From Lichenicola cladoniae (GTDB lineage: Bacteria > Pseudomonadota > Alphaproteobacteria > Acetobacterales > Acetobacteraceae), in contig NZ_CP053708.1 in NCBI RefSeq assembly GCF_013201075.1, forward strand, positions 3,477,501 through 3,541,500: a stretch of 64,000 nt of DNA. Reading direction: 5' to 3'. This document shows positions 54,336 to 63,270 of this stretch, in pieces. The notes below the pieces were generated by a model that saw only the letters and a program-made list of their open reading frames with translations, was not told the DNA's origin and made no database searches. Numbering within the stretch: position 1 is the stretch's first letter; the number at the start of each line of letters is the position of its first letter. Both the position numbers and the translations under genes were made by a program.

Positions 54336-57034
54336 CCGGCACGACGCCGCCCGCCTGCCCGAAAATCATGGAGACCGTCGAGGGCCAGCGGCTGATCGCA
54401 GCGCGGCCCGACAAGGCCGGGCGCGTGCCGTGGAAGGCCTGGGGCCCCTATCTCAGCGACCGCCAGTGGGGAACCGTCCGCGAGGATTACAGTCCGGACG
54501 GCCAGGCCTGGGACTACCTGCCGCACGACCATGCAAGGAGCCGCGCCTATCGCTGGGGCGAGGACGCGATCGCCGGCTTCGGCGACGAGCGGCTGCGCTG
54601 GTGCCTGGGGGTGGCGCTGTGGAACGGCCACGATCCGATCCTGAAGGAGCGGCTGTTCGGGCTGACCAACCAGGAAGGCAATCATGGGGAGGACGTCAAG
54701 GAACTCTATTACCACCTCGACAACACGCCGACCCATTCCTACTCGCGGATGCTCTACAAGTATCCGCACGGGCCCTACCCGTACGATGAACTCGTAAAGG
54801 TCAACGGCGCGCGCGGGCAGGATGCGCCGGAATACGAACTGATCGATACCGGCATCCTGGCCGGCGAACGCTATTTCGACGTGTTCGTGGAGTATGCGAA
54901 GGCGGCCCCCGACGACATCCTGATGCGCGTGACGGTGATCAACCGCGGACCGGACCCGGCGCCGCTCTGGCTGTTGCCGCAACTCTGGGCGCGCAACGTC
55001 TGGTCCTGGTCCGACCGTATCGAAAAGCCGCTGCTGCGTGCGATCTCGGATACCGAGATCGCCGCCACGCGGTCGTCGCTGCCGGAGATGCGCCTGTCGG
55101 TCGAGGCTGGTGCCGACCTGCTGTTCTGCGACAACAACACCAACGTCAACCGGCTGTACGGCGCGAGCGACGTCGGATTCTTCAAGGACGGGATCAACGA
55201 CTTCATCGTCGATGGTCGCGAGGCCGCCATCAACCATGGCCGGACCGGCACCAAATGCGCGGCCCTGCACCGGATGACCCTCGCGGTTGGCGAAAGCCGC
55301 GTGATACGGCTGCGGCTGCGCACGCATCGCGACGACAGCGATGCCTTCGCCGATTTCGACAGCGTGTTCGCAGCGCGACTGGCCGAGGCCGACGCGTTCT
55401 ATGCAGCCCTGCAGGAGAAGGTCGAGGATGCCGATGCCCGTCTGGTGCAGCGACAGGCACTGGCCGGCATGCTCTGGTCCAAGCAGTTCTATCGCTACGA
55501 CGTGCATCGCTGGCTGATCGGCGACGAGAAAGGCCCGACGCCTCCCCCCGATCGCGGCGCGGTGCGCAACGGCGACTGGGACAACCTGAATGCCGCCGAC
55601 ATCATCTCGATGCCGGACAAGTGGGAATATCCCTGGTTCGCGTCGTGGGATCTCGCGTTGCAGTCGGTGGTTCTGGCGCTGGTGGACCCGGATTTCGCCA
55701 AGGAACAAGTGCTGCTGCTGACGCGGGAGGGTTACATGAACCCGAACGCGGCAATGCCGGCCTACGAGTGGTCGTTCGGTGATGCAAACCCGCCGCTGCA
55801 TTCGTGGGCGGCGGTGCGGGTGTTCGAAATCGATCGCGCGCTGAACGGGCGTCCGGACCACGACTTCCTGAAGCGCGTGTTCATCAAGCTGTCGATGAAC
55901 TTCACCTGGTGGGTGAACCGCAAGGACGAGAAAGGCCGCAACATCTTCCAGGGCGGCTTCCTGGGCCTCGACAATATCGCGATCTTCGACCGGTCGTCGC
56001 CGTTGCCGGGCGGCGGCACCCTGTCGCAGTCGGACGGGACCGCCTGGATGGCGATGTATGCGTTGTCGATGCTGCACATCTCGATCGAGCTGGCCTTGCA
56101 GGACAGTGCCTACGAGGACATCGCCACCAAGTTCTTCGAGCATTTCCTGCTGATCGCCGCCGCCGACGGTAACGCCCTTTGGGACGAAGAGGACGGCTTC
56201 TTCTACGACACGCTGTCGATGCCGGACGGCGAACGTATTCCGTTGCGGGCAAAGTCGATGGTCGGGCTGATCCCGCTCTATGCGGTCACCGTGCTGCAGG
56301 CCGATGAAATAGAGCGCCTGCCGGCATTCGCGTCACGCATGCGCTGGTTTCTCGAACACCGTCCGGACCTCGCCGCCCAGGTGTCGAACTGGGACCGGGT
56401 CGGCAAGGAAGGCACCGTGCTGGTGTCGCTGCTGCGGACGCACCGCATGTCGCGCACGCTCGGACGGATGCTGGACAGCGACGAGTTCCTGTCGCCGAAC
56501 GGAATACGCGCGGTGTCCAAGGCGCACGAGACGGCGCCCTACCAGTTGGAACTTGACGGCAAGCGCTTCGAACTCGGTTACTGGCCGGGCGAGAGCCGGT
56601 CGAGGCTGTTCGGCGGCAACTCGAACTGGCGCGGTCCGGTCTGGATGCCGGTCAACTACCTGCTGATCGAGAGCCTGTTCCGGTTCGACCGGTATTACGG
56701 CGACAGCTACGAGATCGCCTGCCCGACCGGCTCGGAGAAGCGGATGAACCTGGGCGCGGTGGCGACCGATCTGTCGCACAGGCTGATCGGACTGTTCGCT
56801 CGCGGCAAGGATGGCCGGCGGCCGGTGCATGGCGACGTGGCCACGCTGCAGGAGGATCCGGCATTTCGCGACCTGCTATTGTTCTACGAGTACTATGACG
56901 GCGATACCGGACGTGGCGTCGGGGCATCGCACCAGACCGGTTGGTCGGGGCTAGTGGCCTTGCTGATCCACAACCTTGCCTGGCACTGGCCGCAAGCCGT
57001 CGCCACCGAGGCGAACACGACGGACGCTTCATAA
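54332..57034 (+). CDS. GH63/MGH-like glycoside hydrolase
   Basis: A 900-residue protein of the large glucosidase family related to GH63 and mannosylglycerate hydrolase. The N-terminal beta region ends near residue 370, after which the (alpha/alpha)6 barrel includes KWEYPWFASWDLALQSVVLA, QGGFLGLDNIAIFDRS and SNWRGPVWMPVNYLLIES, with candidate catalytic acids in SWD and ETAPYQLEL regions. No signal peptide, so probably cytoplasmic. It may act on mannosyl- or glucosylglycerate, trehalose-type or other storage glucosides. It is coupled to the amidase by four bases. Confidence 0.85.
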   Translation: MTGTTPPACPKIMETVEGQRLIAARPDKAGRVPWKAWGPYLSDRQWGTVREDYSPDGQAWDYLPHDHARSRAYRWGEDAIAGFGDERLRWCLGVALWNGHDPILKERLFGLTNQEGNHGEDVKELYYHLDNTPTHSYSRMLYKYPHGPYPYDELVKVNGARGQDAPEYELIDTGILAGERYFDVFVEYAKAAPDDILMRVTVINRGPDPAPLWLLPQLWARNVWSWSDRIEKPLLRAISDTEIAATRSSLPEMRLSVEAGADLLFCDNNTNVNRLYGASDVGFFKDGINDFIVDGREAAINHGRTGTKCAALHRMTLAVGESRVIRLRLRTHRDDSDAFADFDSVFAARLAEADAFYAALQEKVEDADARLVQRQALAGMLWSKQFYRYDVHRWLIGDEKGPTPPPDRGAVRNGDWDNLNAADIISMPDKWEYPWFASWDLALQSVVLALVDPDFAKEQVLLLTREGYMNPNAAMPAYEWSFGDANPPLHSWAAVRVFEIDRALNGRPDHDFLKRVFIKLSMNFTWWVNRKDEKGRNIFQGGFLGLDNIAIFDRSSPLPGGGTLSQSDGTAWMAMYALSMLHISIELALQDSAYEDIATKFFEHFLLIAAADGNALWDEEDGFFYDTLSMPDGERIPLRAKSMVGLIPLYAVTVLQADEIERLPAFASRMRWFLEHRPDLAAQVSNWDRVGKEGTVLVSLLRTHRMSRTLGRMLDSDEFLSPNGIRAVSKAHETAPYQLELDGKRFELGYWPGESRSRLFGGNSNWRGPVWMPVNYLLIESLFRFDRYYGDSYEIACPTGSEKRMNLGAVATDLSHRLIGLFARGKDGRRPVHGDVATLQEDPAFRDLLLFYEYYDGDTGRGVGASHQTGWSGLVALLIHNLAWHWPQAVATEANTTDAS

Positions 57035-57099
57035 CGCCTCGTTAACTTCGCGGGCGGATGATCCCGATGGCTTTCACATCGGGATCGGAACCTCACGCC

Positions 57100-57375
57100 A
57101 TGAGTGGCAGCGTCAGTCAGGCCTCGTTTGCCACCGCCCCGGCGCCCCCGGCACCGGCATCCGCCGTCGCAAAGCCGTCAGGCAGCGGCTCCGCGTCCGG
57201 TAGCAGCCAATCGACCTCCGGCAACACCACCAGCGTCACCACCAATGCCGACGGATCGATCACCACCACCGTTACCGGCACCAAGGGCAATGTCGTGTCG
57301 AGCACCACGGTGGCTTCGAGCGGCGGAGCCTCGTCGTCCGCAGCGCCCGGGAGCCAGCTCAGCCTGCAGGCATGA
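57100..57375 (+). CDS. Ser/Thr-rich low-complexity small protein
   Basis: A 91-residue frame almost wholly of Ser, Thr, Ala and Gly, with a periodic centre (TTSVTTNADGSITTTVTGTK). This pattern occurs in small alphaproteobacterial proteins of unknown role and may be disordered. It overlaps the end of metF (opposite strand) by 17 bases. Composition bias leaves real doubt. Confidence 0.45.
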   Translation: MSGSVSQASFATAPAPPAPASAVAKPSGSGSASGSSQSTSGNTTSVTTNADGSITTTVTGTKGNVVSSTTVASSGGASSSAAPGSQLSLQA

Positions 57376-58306
57376 CCAATGGTGGCTCGGCCTGAACCGG
57401 ACGCACGCCCAGAATATGGGCGATCGCATAGGTCAGGTCGGGTCGGTTGAGCGTGTAGAAATGGAACTCGTCGACGCCGTTGGCCTGCAGGAGACGCACC
57501 TGCTCGGCGGCGATGGCGACGCCGATCATGCGCCTGGTTTCCAGATCGCCTTCGGTGCCGGCGAACATCGACTCCAGCCAGTCCGGTACCCGGGCACCGC
57601 AGCTTTCGGCGAAGCGCTTGGCCGGCCCGAAGTTCGAGACCGGCATGATGCCGGGCACGACCGGCGCGGTGATGCCGACGGCGAGGCACTGGTCGAGAAA
57701 GCGCAGGTATGTCTCGACGTCGAAAAAGAGCTGGGTGATTGCACGATTGGCGCCGGCATCGAGCTTGCGCTTGAGGTTATCCAGATCCGCCTGGGGGCTC
57801 GTCGCTTCCGGATGCATCTCGGGATAGGCCGCGACCGTGATCTCGAAGTCGGCCACCCGCTTCAGTCCGGCCACCAGCTCGGCAGCGCTCGCATAGCCGT
57901 CGGGGTGCGACTCGAAGCGGCCGCCCTTGACCGTCGGATCGCCTCGCAGCGCGACGATGTGTTTTACGCCGCAATCCCAGTAGCGCCGTGCGACATCGTC
58001 CACCTCGCCGCGGCTGGCATCGACGCAGGTCAAGTGGGCCGCCGGGGTCAGGTCGGTTTCCTTGACCAGCCGCGCGACCGTGTCGTGCGTACGGGCCTGG
58101 GTCGAGCCGCCGGCCCCGTAGGTCACCGACACGAAGCTCGGCCGCAGCGTCTCGAGCCGCCGGATGCACGCCCAGAGCTGCTGCTCCAGCACGTCGGTGC
58201 GTGGCGGGAAGAACTCGAAGGACAGCACCGGCGGCGTGCGGTCGGCATTTGGTGCGGGGAGCCCGGCAACCCTCGGCCCGGTCAGCCAGCGTTCGAGCGG
58301 CGGCAT
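57359..58306 (-). CDS. metF: Methylenetetrahydrofolate reductase
   Basis: A 315-residue flavoprotein reducing methylene-THF to methyl-THF for methionine synthesis. The TIM-barrel features are SFEFFPPRTD (N-terminal Glu), VSVTYGAGGST, HLTCVDAS, IVALRGDPTVKGG, AITQLFFDVETYLRF and EFHFYTLNRPDLT at the end. The ATG at 58306 has AGAGGCG upstream. Earlier ATGs at 58336 and 58333 are alternatives. It stands alone here, without the regulator sometimes found before metF. Confidence 0.96.
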   Translation of the reverse strand: MPPLERWLTGPRVAGLPAPNADRTPPVLSFEFFPPRTDVLEQQLWACIRRLETLRPSFVSVTYGAGGSTQARTHDTVARLVKETDLTPAAHLTCVDASRGEVDDVARRYWDCGVKHIVALRGDPTVKGGRFESHPDGYASAAELVAGLKRVADFEITVAAYPEMHPEATSPQADLDNLKRKLDAGANRAITQLFFDVETYLRFLDQCLAVGITAPVVPGIMPVSNFGPAKRFAESCGARVPDWLESMFAGTEGDLETRRMIGVAIAAEQVRLLQANGVDEFHFYTLNRPDLTYAIAHILGVRPVQAEPPLVMPAG

Positions 58307-58673
58307 CGACTTCGCCTCTGAACACGCCGGCATCATGCCGTCGCGTCCGGTCGGAGTGTCGGTTCGTGCCATGGTGCCGTCATCAAGGTCGATCATGGTG
58401 ATCCGGTTCGAGATAGGCCGCAGCGAAGGTGCTGGATAGGATGTTGGGGCGAGCGGCCAGGCTGCAAGCCCGCGACCGCCTCTCCGGTTTCGATCGTAGT
58501 CAACCACGACCAGACGACAAGGACCGCAACTTCGTTCCCGACCGCGAGGATTGCGCCGGGCCGAACCCATGTTAGACAGGTCGCTCAGTTGGTTCGGAGG
58601 GGCGGCAATGCTGTCCATGCTGAACCGCGTCCGGGTTTTTCCAGGCCCGCCATCAGGGTAGCCGAGGTCAAGA
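58307..58673. other. Divergent gap between metF and mlaA
   Basis: The 367 bases must contain both promoters. The metF frame stays open through most of it on the minus strand, giving a composition-driven translation without a family resemblance. I looked for SAM or SAH riboswitch shapes before metF and saw none. No other gene is supported. Confidence 0.4.
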
Positions 58674-59459
58674 ATGCAGCCAGAGACTCGGGCCAGACGG
58701 TCGCGGAAAGTGCAGGCTGCGATCGCTGCATCGCTTTCGTTGCTGGCGCTCGGAGCCTGCGCGACCAAGCCCGCCAATCCGGCGCTCCTCGGCGAATACA
58801 ACCAGTCCAACGATCCGCTCGAGCCGACCAACCGGTTCTTCTATCGGGTCGGCGACACGCTCGACGCCTATACGCTCCGGCCGGTGGCGCAAGGATATGT
58901 CTGGGCGGTCCCGCTGCCGGTCCGCACCGGCATCCACAACGTGTTGCGCAACCTCAACAGCCCGGTCGTCTTCTTCAACGACGTGTTCGAGACCAAGCCA
59001 CGCCGCGCCGGCGACACCTTCGTACGGTTCGTGGTCAACTCGACCATCGGGATCGGCGGCGTGCTGGACGTGGCCAAGGGCTGGGGTTATCCGGCCCACA
59101 CGGCCGACGGCGGCATGACCCTGGCCAACTGGGGCCTGCCGCAGGGGCCATATCTGTTCCTGCCGCTGCTCGGACCGTCCAGCCCGCGCGCCCTCACCGG
59201 CTTCGGGATCGATATCGCCTTGTCCCCGTTCACGTACGTTCCACGCGGCTATGGTCTGCTCACCTTCAACTGGGCGCGCTATGGGGTCGGCGTCATCGAT
59301 GCCCGGTCGCAGGTGCTCGACGACCTCGACCAGCTGAAGCGGAATGCGCTAGACCCTTATGCAACGATACGCAGTCTCTACCGCCAGCACCGCAGCGCCG
59401 AAATCCAGGCGATGCGTGACGACCACCGGACGACGGTTCCGGACTGGTATTCCCATTGA
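58674..59459 (+). CDS. mlaA: Outer-membrane lipid-asymmetry lipoprotein MlaA (VacJ)
   Basis: A 261-residue lipoprotein: lipobox LALGACATK near residue 29, then NDPLEPTNRFFYRVGD, the family hallmark, and NLNSPVVFFNDVFETKP, ADGGMTLANWGLPQGPYLFLPLLGPSSPR. MlaA removes phospholipids from the outer leaflet and hands them to MlaC. The mlaC gene follows 16 bases later, with no mlaFEDB in the window. Confidence 0.93.
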   Translation: MQPETRARRSRKVQAAIAASLSLLALGACATKPANPALLGEYNQSNDPLEPTNRFFYRVGDTLDAYTLRPVAQGYVWAVPLPVRTGIHNVLRNLNSPVVFFNDVFETKPRRAGDTFVRFVVNSTIGIGGVLDVAKGWGYPAHTADGGMTLANWGLPQGPYLFLPLLGPSSPRALTGFGIDIALSPFTYVPRGYGLLTFNWARYGVGVIDARSQVLDDLDQLKRNALDPYATIRSLYRQHRSAEIQAMRDDHRTTVPDWYSH

Positions 59460-59475
59460 ATCGGGGCAGATCGCC

Positions 59476-60135
59476 ATGCTGAAGACCAATATCCGCTTCC
59501 GGGCGACAGCCGCCATGCTCGCTGCCCTTGTGCCTGCAACCGCATCGGTCGGCGCCCTCGTACTGGCGCCGGTCGGACTGGTAGCCCTCACATCCGGCGC
59601 GCAGGCGCAGGCCCCAGCCGCCGCCTTCGTGCAGGGCCTCACCAGCAGGCTGACCGCCGTCGTCAACGGTTCGGGAAGCACCGCCGACAAGAAGGCGGCG
59701 ATCCTGCCTATGCTCAGCCAGGATGTGGATGTCGACGCGATCGGCCGGTTCTGCCTGGGCCGCTTCTGGCGCACCGCCACGCCGTCCCAGCAGCAGCGCT
59801 ACCTGACGCTGTTTCATCAGGTCCTGGTGAACAGCATCACGGGCAAGCTCGGCGACTACAAGGGGGTCAGCATCACCACCGGATCGGCCACGGTGCAGGA
59901 TGGCAAAAGCACCGTACCGACCGTCATCACCCGGCCCGGCCAACCGACCGCAAACGTCCAGTGGATGGTCAGCAGCGAGAGCGGATCACCCAAGGTGGTG
60001 GACATCGTGGCCGAGGGCGTGAGCCTGAGCCTGACCCAGCGCAGCGACTATGCCAGCTACCTCGCCCATAACGGCAACAACGTCGATGCACTGCTGAACG
60101 CGCTCTCCAGGCAGGTGTCACGCACCTCGTCCTGA
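59476..60135 (+). CDS. mlaC: Periplasmic phospholipid-binding protein MlaC
   Basis: A 219-residue periplasmic protein of the MlaC/Ttg2D family. A long leader (signal ending at GAQAQAP) is followed by DVDAIGRFCLGRFWRTATPSQQQRYLTLFHQVLVNSI, the usual conserved region, and SGSPKVVDIVAEGVSLSLTQRSDYASYL near the end. It ferries phospholipids between MlaA and the inner-membrane MlaFEDB complex. Confidence 0.92.
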   Translation: MLKTNIRFRATAAMLAALVPATASVGALVLAPVGLVALTSGAQAQAPAAAFVQGLTSRLTAVVNGSGSTADKKAAILPMLSQDVDVDAIGRFCLGRFWRTATPSQQQRYLTLFHQVLVNSITGKLGDYKGVSITTGSATVQDGKSTVPTVITRPGQPTANVQWMVSSESGSPKVVDIVAEGVSLSLTQRSDYASYLAHNGNNVDALLNALSRQVSRTSS

Positions 60136-60145
60136 CCTGACGATC

Positions 60146-60182
60146 GCGGCCTGCAGGCGTCACGGTGACGCATGCAGGCCGC
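60146..60182. terminator. Near-perfect bidirectional hairpin between mlaC and the GNAT gene
   Basis: GCGGCCTGCA at 60146-60155 pairs with TGCAGGCCGC at 60173-60182. Inside, GCGTCAC and GTGACGC also pair, leaving one mismatch and a one-base centre. The 37-base palindrome starts 11 bases after mlaC and overlaps the last codons and stop of the convergent GNAT gene, so it probably ends both transcripts. Confidence 0.75.
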
Positions 60183-60687
60183 TTCCCGGTGCACGCACGC
60201 TCTCATAGACCAGCATCCGGTAGCCATCGCGCTCGAAGCGGTCGAACACCGTCATGCCAATCCCGCCCAGCGTGGTGCGGGATGCGAAGTTGGTCTCGCG
60301 TGCTACCGCGATGATCCGTTCCTCGCCTGCGTCATGGGCGAACCGCAGCGCCGCCGCCGCCGCCTCGCGAGCAATCCCCCGCCCGCGTGCCGCCGGAAAC
60401 AACGCGAACCTCAGACCCAGTCCGCGCGCGTCCGGACGCTCATGCAGCCCGGTCATGCCGACGAACTGATCATTTTCCCGCACGGTAAAGATGCCGACGC
60501 CGCGCCGCGCCCAGAAGGCGAGGTCCTCGATCATTTCGGCCTCGACCTCCGCCCGGCGGCGGACACCACCGAGCATCAGGCCGAACGCGCCGGCATCGCC
60601 CTTGAGGCGCGCCATGTCGTCCATGTCGGACCAGGTGACCGGGGCGAGCACCAGCCGGCCGGTCCGCACGGAACGCCCCATCGGCAT
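60160..60687 (-). CDS. GNAT-family N-acetyltransferase
   Basis: A 175-residue acetyltransferase of the RimJ/L-like group: RTGRLVLAPVTWSDMDDMARL at the start, VRENDQFVGMTGLH, the acetyl-CoA loop PAARGRGIAREAAAAALRFA and the closing NFASRTTLGGIGMTVFDRFERDG. The substrate could be a protein N-terminus or a small amine. Its last codons lie in the bidirectional terminator. It is downstream of ettA on the same strand. Confidence 0.88.
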   Translation of the reverse strand: MPMGRSVRTGRLVLAPVTWSDMDDMARLKGDAGAFGLMLGGVRRRAEVEAEMIEDLAFWARRGVGIFTVRENDQFVGMTGLHERPDARGLGLRFALFPAARGRGIAREAAAAALRFAHDAGEERIIAVARETNFASRTTLGGIGMTVFDRFERDGYRMLVYESVRAPGSGLHASP

Positions 60688-60718
60688 GGAATGCGGACCG
60701 TGCGCCGGCCCCGTGCGC

Positions 60719-62398
60719 TTAACGCGCCAGCGGCCGGTACTTGATCCGATGCGGCTCGGTGGAATCGGCGCCAAGTCGGCGTCGCTTGTCCTCTTCGTAG
60801 GCCTGGAAATTGCCCTCGAACCACTCGACGTGGCTATCGCCCTCGAAGGCGAGGATGTGGGTCGCCAGCCGGTCCAGGAACCAGCGATCATGGCTGATGA
60901 TCACCGCACAGCCGGCAAACTCGCCGAGCGCGTCTTCCAGGGCCCGCAGCGTATCGACATCGAGGTCGTTGGTCGGCTCGTCGAGCAGGATGACGTTGCT
61001 CTCCAGCCGCAGCATCTTGGCCAGATGCACCCGGTTTCGCTCGCCGCCGGACAGAATGCCGACCTTCTTCTGCTGGTCGGCGCCCTTGAAGTTGAAGGCT
61101 CCGACATAGGCGCGCGACGGTACCGCCCGCTTGCCGAGATAGATGATGTCGGTGCCGCCGGTGATCTCTTCCCAGACATTCTTGTTGTCGTCGAGCGAGT
61201 TGCGGGACTGGTCGACATAGCCGAGCTTCACCGTCTCGCCGACCCGGAGCGAGCCGCTATCGGGCTGGTCGTCGCCGGTGATCATCTTGAACAGGGTGGA
61301 TTTGCCGGCGCCGTTCGGGCCGATCACGCCGACTATGCCGCCAGGCGGCAGCGCGAAGTCGAGCCCGTCGATCAGCATGCGGTTGCCGAAGCCCTTGCGG
61401 AGCTCCTCCGCCTGGATGACCGTGCCACCAAGGCGCGGACCCGGCGGGATGACGATGTCGGCGGTGCCGCCGCCACGCTCCTGGCTCTGCGCCTGCATCT
61501 CCTCGTACTTGGCGATGCGAGCCTTGTTCTTGGCCTGGCGCGCCTTCGGGCTGGCGCCGATCCATTCCTGCTCGGCGGCGAGCGCACGGCTGCGCGCACT
61601 CTCCTCCTTTTCCTCCTGCTGCAGCCGCTTGCGCTTCTGGGTCAGCCAGGACGAATAGTTGCCCTCGAACGGATAGCCGCGGCCACGCTCGATCTCCAGG
61701 ATCCAGTTGGTCACGTTGTCGAGGAAGTAGCGGTCATGGGTGATGACCATGACGGTGCCCTCGTAGTCGCGCAGGGTGCGCTCGAGCCAGGCGACGCTCT
61801 CGGCGTCGAGATGGTTGGTCGGCTCGTCGAGCAGCAGGATATCCGGCTTCTCGAGCAGCAGCCGGCATAGCGCCACGCGGCGGCGCTCGCCGCCGGACAG
61901 CTTGGAGACCGGGCTCTCGGCGGGCGGGCAGGCCAGCGCGTCCAAGGCAATCTCGATCTTGCGGTCGAGCTCCCAGCCGTCGCCGGCCTCGATCACTTCC
62001 TGCAGGGTGGATTGCTCGGCGAGGAGGTCGTTCATCTCGTCCTCCTCCATCGGCTCGGCGAACCTGTTCGAGATCTCGTTGAAGCGATCGAGCGCCACCT
62101 TCAGCGCGCCGAAGCCCAGCGCCACGTTCTCGCCGACGGTGAGTTCCTCCTCGAGCTTCGGCTCCTGCTCCAGGTAGCCGATGCTGATGCCCTCGGCCGC
62201 CCAGGCCTCGCCGCCATATTCCTTCTCGATCCCGGCGATGATCTTGAGCAGGGTCGACTTGCCGGCACCGTTCACGCCGAGCACGCCGATCTTCACGCCG
62301 GGCAGGAAGGAAAGCGTGATGCCCTTGAACACCTCGCGTCCGCCCGGATAGGCCTTGGTCAGGTCCTTCATCACATAGACATATTGGTAGGCGGCCAT
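60719..62398 (-). CDS. ettA: ABC-F protein EttA (energy-dependent translational throttle)
   Basis: A 559-residue ABC-F translation factor that binds the ribosomal E site and gates elongation by the ATP/ADP ratio. It has two ATPase domains: Walker A GVNGAGKST and GPNGAGKST, signatures KLSGGERRRVALCRLL and LSGGERNRVHLAKML, Walker B ILLLDEPTNHLD and VILLDEPTNDLD. A charged PtIM linker (QKRKRLQQEEKEESARSRAL) lies between them. No membrane part. From the ATG at 62398. Confidence 0.96.
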   Translation of the reverse strand: MAAYQYVYVMKDLTKAYPGGREVFKGITLSFLPGVKIGVLGVNGAGKSTLLKIIAGIEKEYGGEAWAAEGISIGYLEQEPKLEEELTVGENVALGFGALKVALDRFNEISNRFAEPMEEDEMNDLLAEQSTLQEVIEAGDGWELDRKIEIALDALACPPAESPVSKLSGGERRRVALCRLLLEKPDILLLDEPTNHLDAESVAWLERTLRDYEGTVMVITHDRYFLDNVTNWILEIERGRGYPFEGNYSSWLTQKRKRLQQEEKEESARSRALAAEQEWIGASPKARQAKNKARIAKYEEMQAQSQERGGGTADIVIPPGPRLGGTVIQAEELRKGFGNRMLIDGLDFALPPGGIVGVIGPNGAGKSTLFKMITGDDQPDSGSLRVGETVKLGYVDQSRNSLDDNKNVWEEITGGTDIIYLGKRAVPSRAYVGAFNFKGADQQKKVGILSGGERNRVHLAKMLRLESNVILLDEPTNDLDVDTLRALEDALGEFAGCAVIISHDRWFLDRLATHILAFEGDSHVEWFEGNFQAYEEDKRRRLGADSTEPHRIKYRPLAR

Positions 62399-62479
62399 GG
62401 TGAGGCTCCCGGAACGAGGGGTATGCGACAGGGTAGTTATGGCGCGTCGAATGCGGGACGGCACCAGGAATAAGGGACC

Positions 62480-62552
62480 TGCGCCCGGCAGGACTCGAAC
62501 CCGCAACCAAGCCGTTATGAGCGGCCCGCTCTAACCATTGAGCTACAGGCGC
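62480..62552 (-). tRNA. tRNA with CAU anticodon, probably tRNA-Ile2
   Basis: On the minus strand the sequence folds as a full tRNA. The acceptor stem pairs GCGCCTG with CGGGCGC (one G-U). The D arm is AGCTC-type, the anticodon loop CTCATAA has anticodon CAU, and the T arm reads GCGGGTTCGAGTCCTGC. The anticodon arm and variable region (CGGCTTGGTTG) match tRNA-Ile2, whose C34 is modified to lysidine, better than elongator Met. It is not initiator tRNA, since positions 1 and 72 pair. No CCA is encoded. Confidence 0.9.
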
Positions 62553-62699
62553 ACAGGCCGGGCATGGAATCGCGCATCGTCCGAGTTTTTGCAAGCTGCC
62601 GACGCGACAATCCGGCTTCTGCTTGGCAAATTGCCGTCCCCCCGATACGGTCGCGCGCCCGAACACGGCCGAACCCCTCGACACAAAGAGAAGCACGCG

Positions 62700-63227
62700 A
62701 TGGACGTCTCGAAGATCAGCCCCGGCAAGGACGTCCCGTGGGACATCAACGTCGTGATCGAAATCCCGCAGGGCTCGCAGGTCAAGTACGAGATCGACAA
62801 GGAAAGCGGCGCGATCTTCGTGGACCGCTTCCTGTTCACGCCGATGGCCTATCCCGCAGCCTACGGTTTCATCCCCGGCACGCTCGCGGCCGACGGCGAC
62901 CCTGCCGATGCGCTGGTCCTGGCGCCGGCGCCGATGGTTCCGGGTGCGGTGATCCGTGCCCGTCCGATCGGCATGCTGAAGATGGAGGACGAGAGCGGGA
63001 TGGACGAGAAGATCATCTGTGTCCCGCACGACAAGATGCACACCCAGTTCACCGACGTGCACGAGATCGGCGACCTGCCCGAGATCACCCGGCTGGCAAT
63101 CGAGCACTTCTTCACCCGCTACAAGGACCTCGAGAAGGGCAAGTGGGTAAAGGTCACCGGCTGGGCCGGCAAGGAAGAAGCCGGGCAGATCATCCGCGAG
63201 TCACTGGCCGCCGCCCAGAAGGCCTGA
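62700..63227 (+). CDS. ppa: Inorganic pyrophosphatase (family I)
   Basis: A 175-residue soluble family-I pyrophosphatase hydrolysing PPi. Signature residues appear in YEIDKESGAIFVDRFL, YGFIPGTLAADGDPADALVL (the D-x-D-P-x-D metal motif as DGDPAD) and KDLEKGKWVKVTGWAG. Downstream, a strong hairpin separates it from the convergent glycosyltransferase. Confidence 0.97.
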   Translation: MDVSKISPGKDVPWDINVVIEIPQGSQVKYEIDKESGAIFVDRFLFTPMAYPAAYGFIPGTLAADGDPADALVLAPAPMVPGAVIRARPIGMLKMEDESGMDEKIICVPHDKMHTQFTDVHEIGDLPEITRLAIEHFFTRYKDLEKGKWVKVTGWAGKEEAGQIIRESLAAAQKA

Positions 63228-63236
63228 CTGGCTCCG

Positions 63237-63270
63237 GCACTATCGCCGCTTCAGGCAGCGGCGATAGTGC
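63237..63270. terminator. Bidirectional 13-bp hairpin after ppa
   Basis: GCACTATCGCCGC and GCGGCGATAGTGC pair perfectly around an eight-base loop, nine bases after ppa. The right arm overlaps the final codons of the convergent glycosyltransferase, as at the mlaC/GNAT junction. It probably ends both transcripts. Confidence 0.75.

Noticed and set aside
54185-56143. 652-codon minus-strand frame opposite the GH63-like gene
   Set aside because: Shadow frame with no domain resemblance; the plus-strand gene is coupled to the amidase and has family motifs.
58307-58673. SAM/SAH riboswitch before metF
   Set aside because: No recognisable core or pseudoknot sequence could be found by eye.
62480-62552. 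Initiator tRNA-fMet interpretation of the CAU tRNA
   Set aside because: Positions 1 and 72 form a G-C pair and the anticodon stem lacks the three G-C pairs of initiators.
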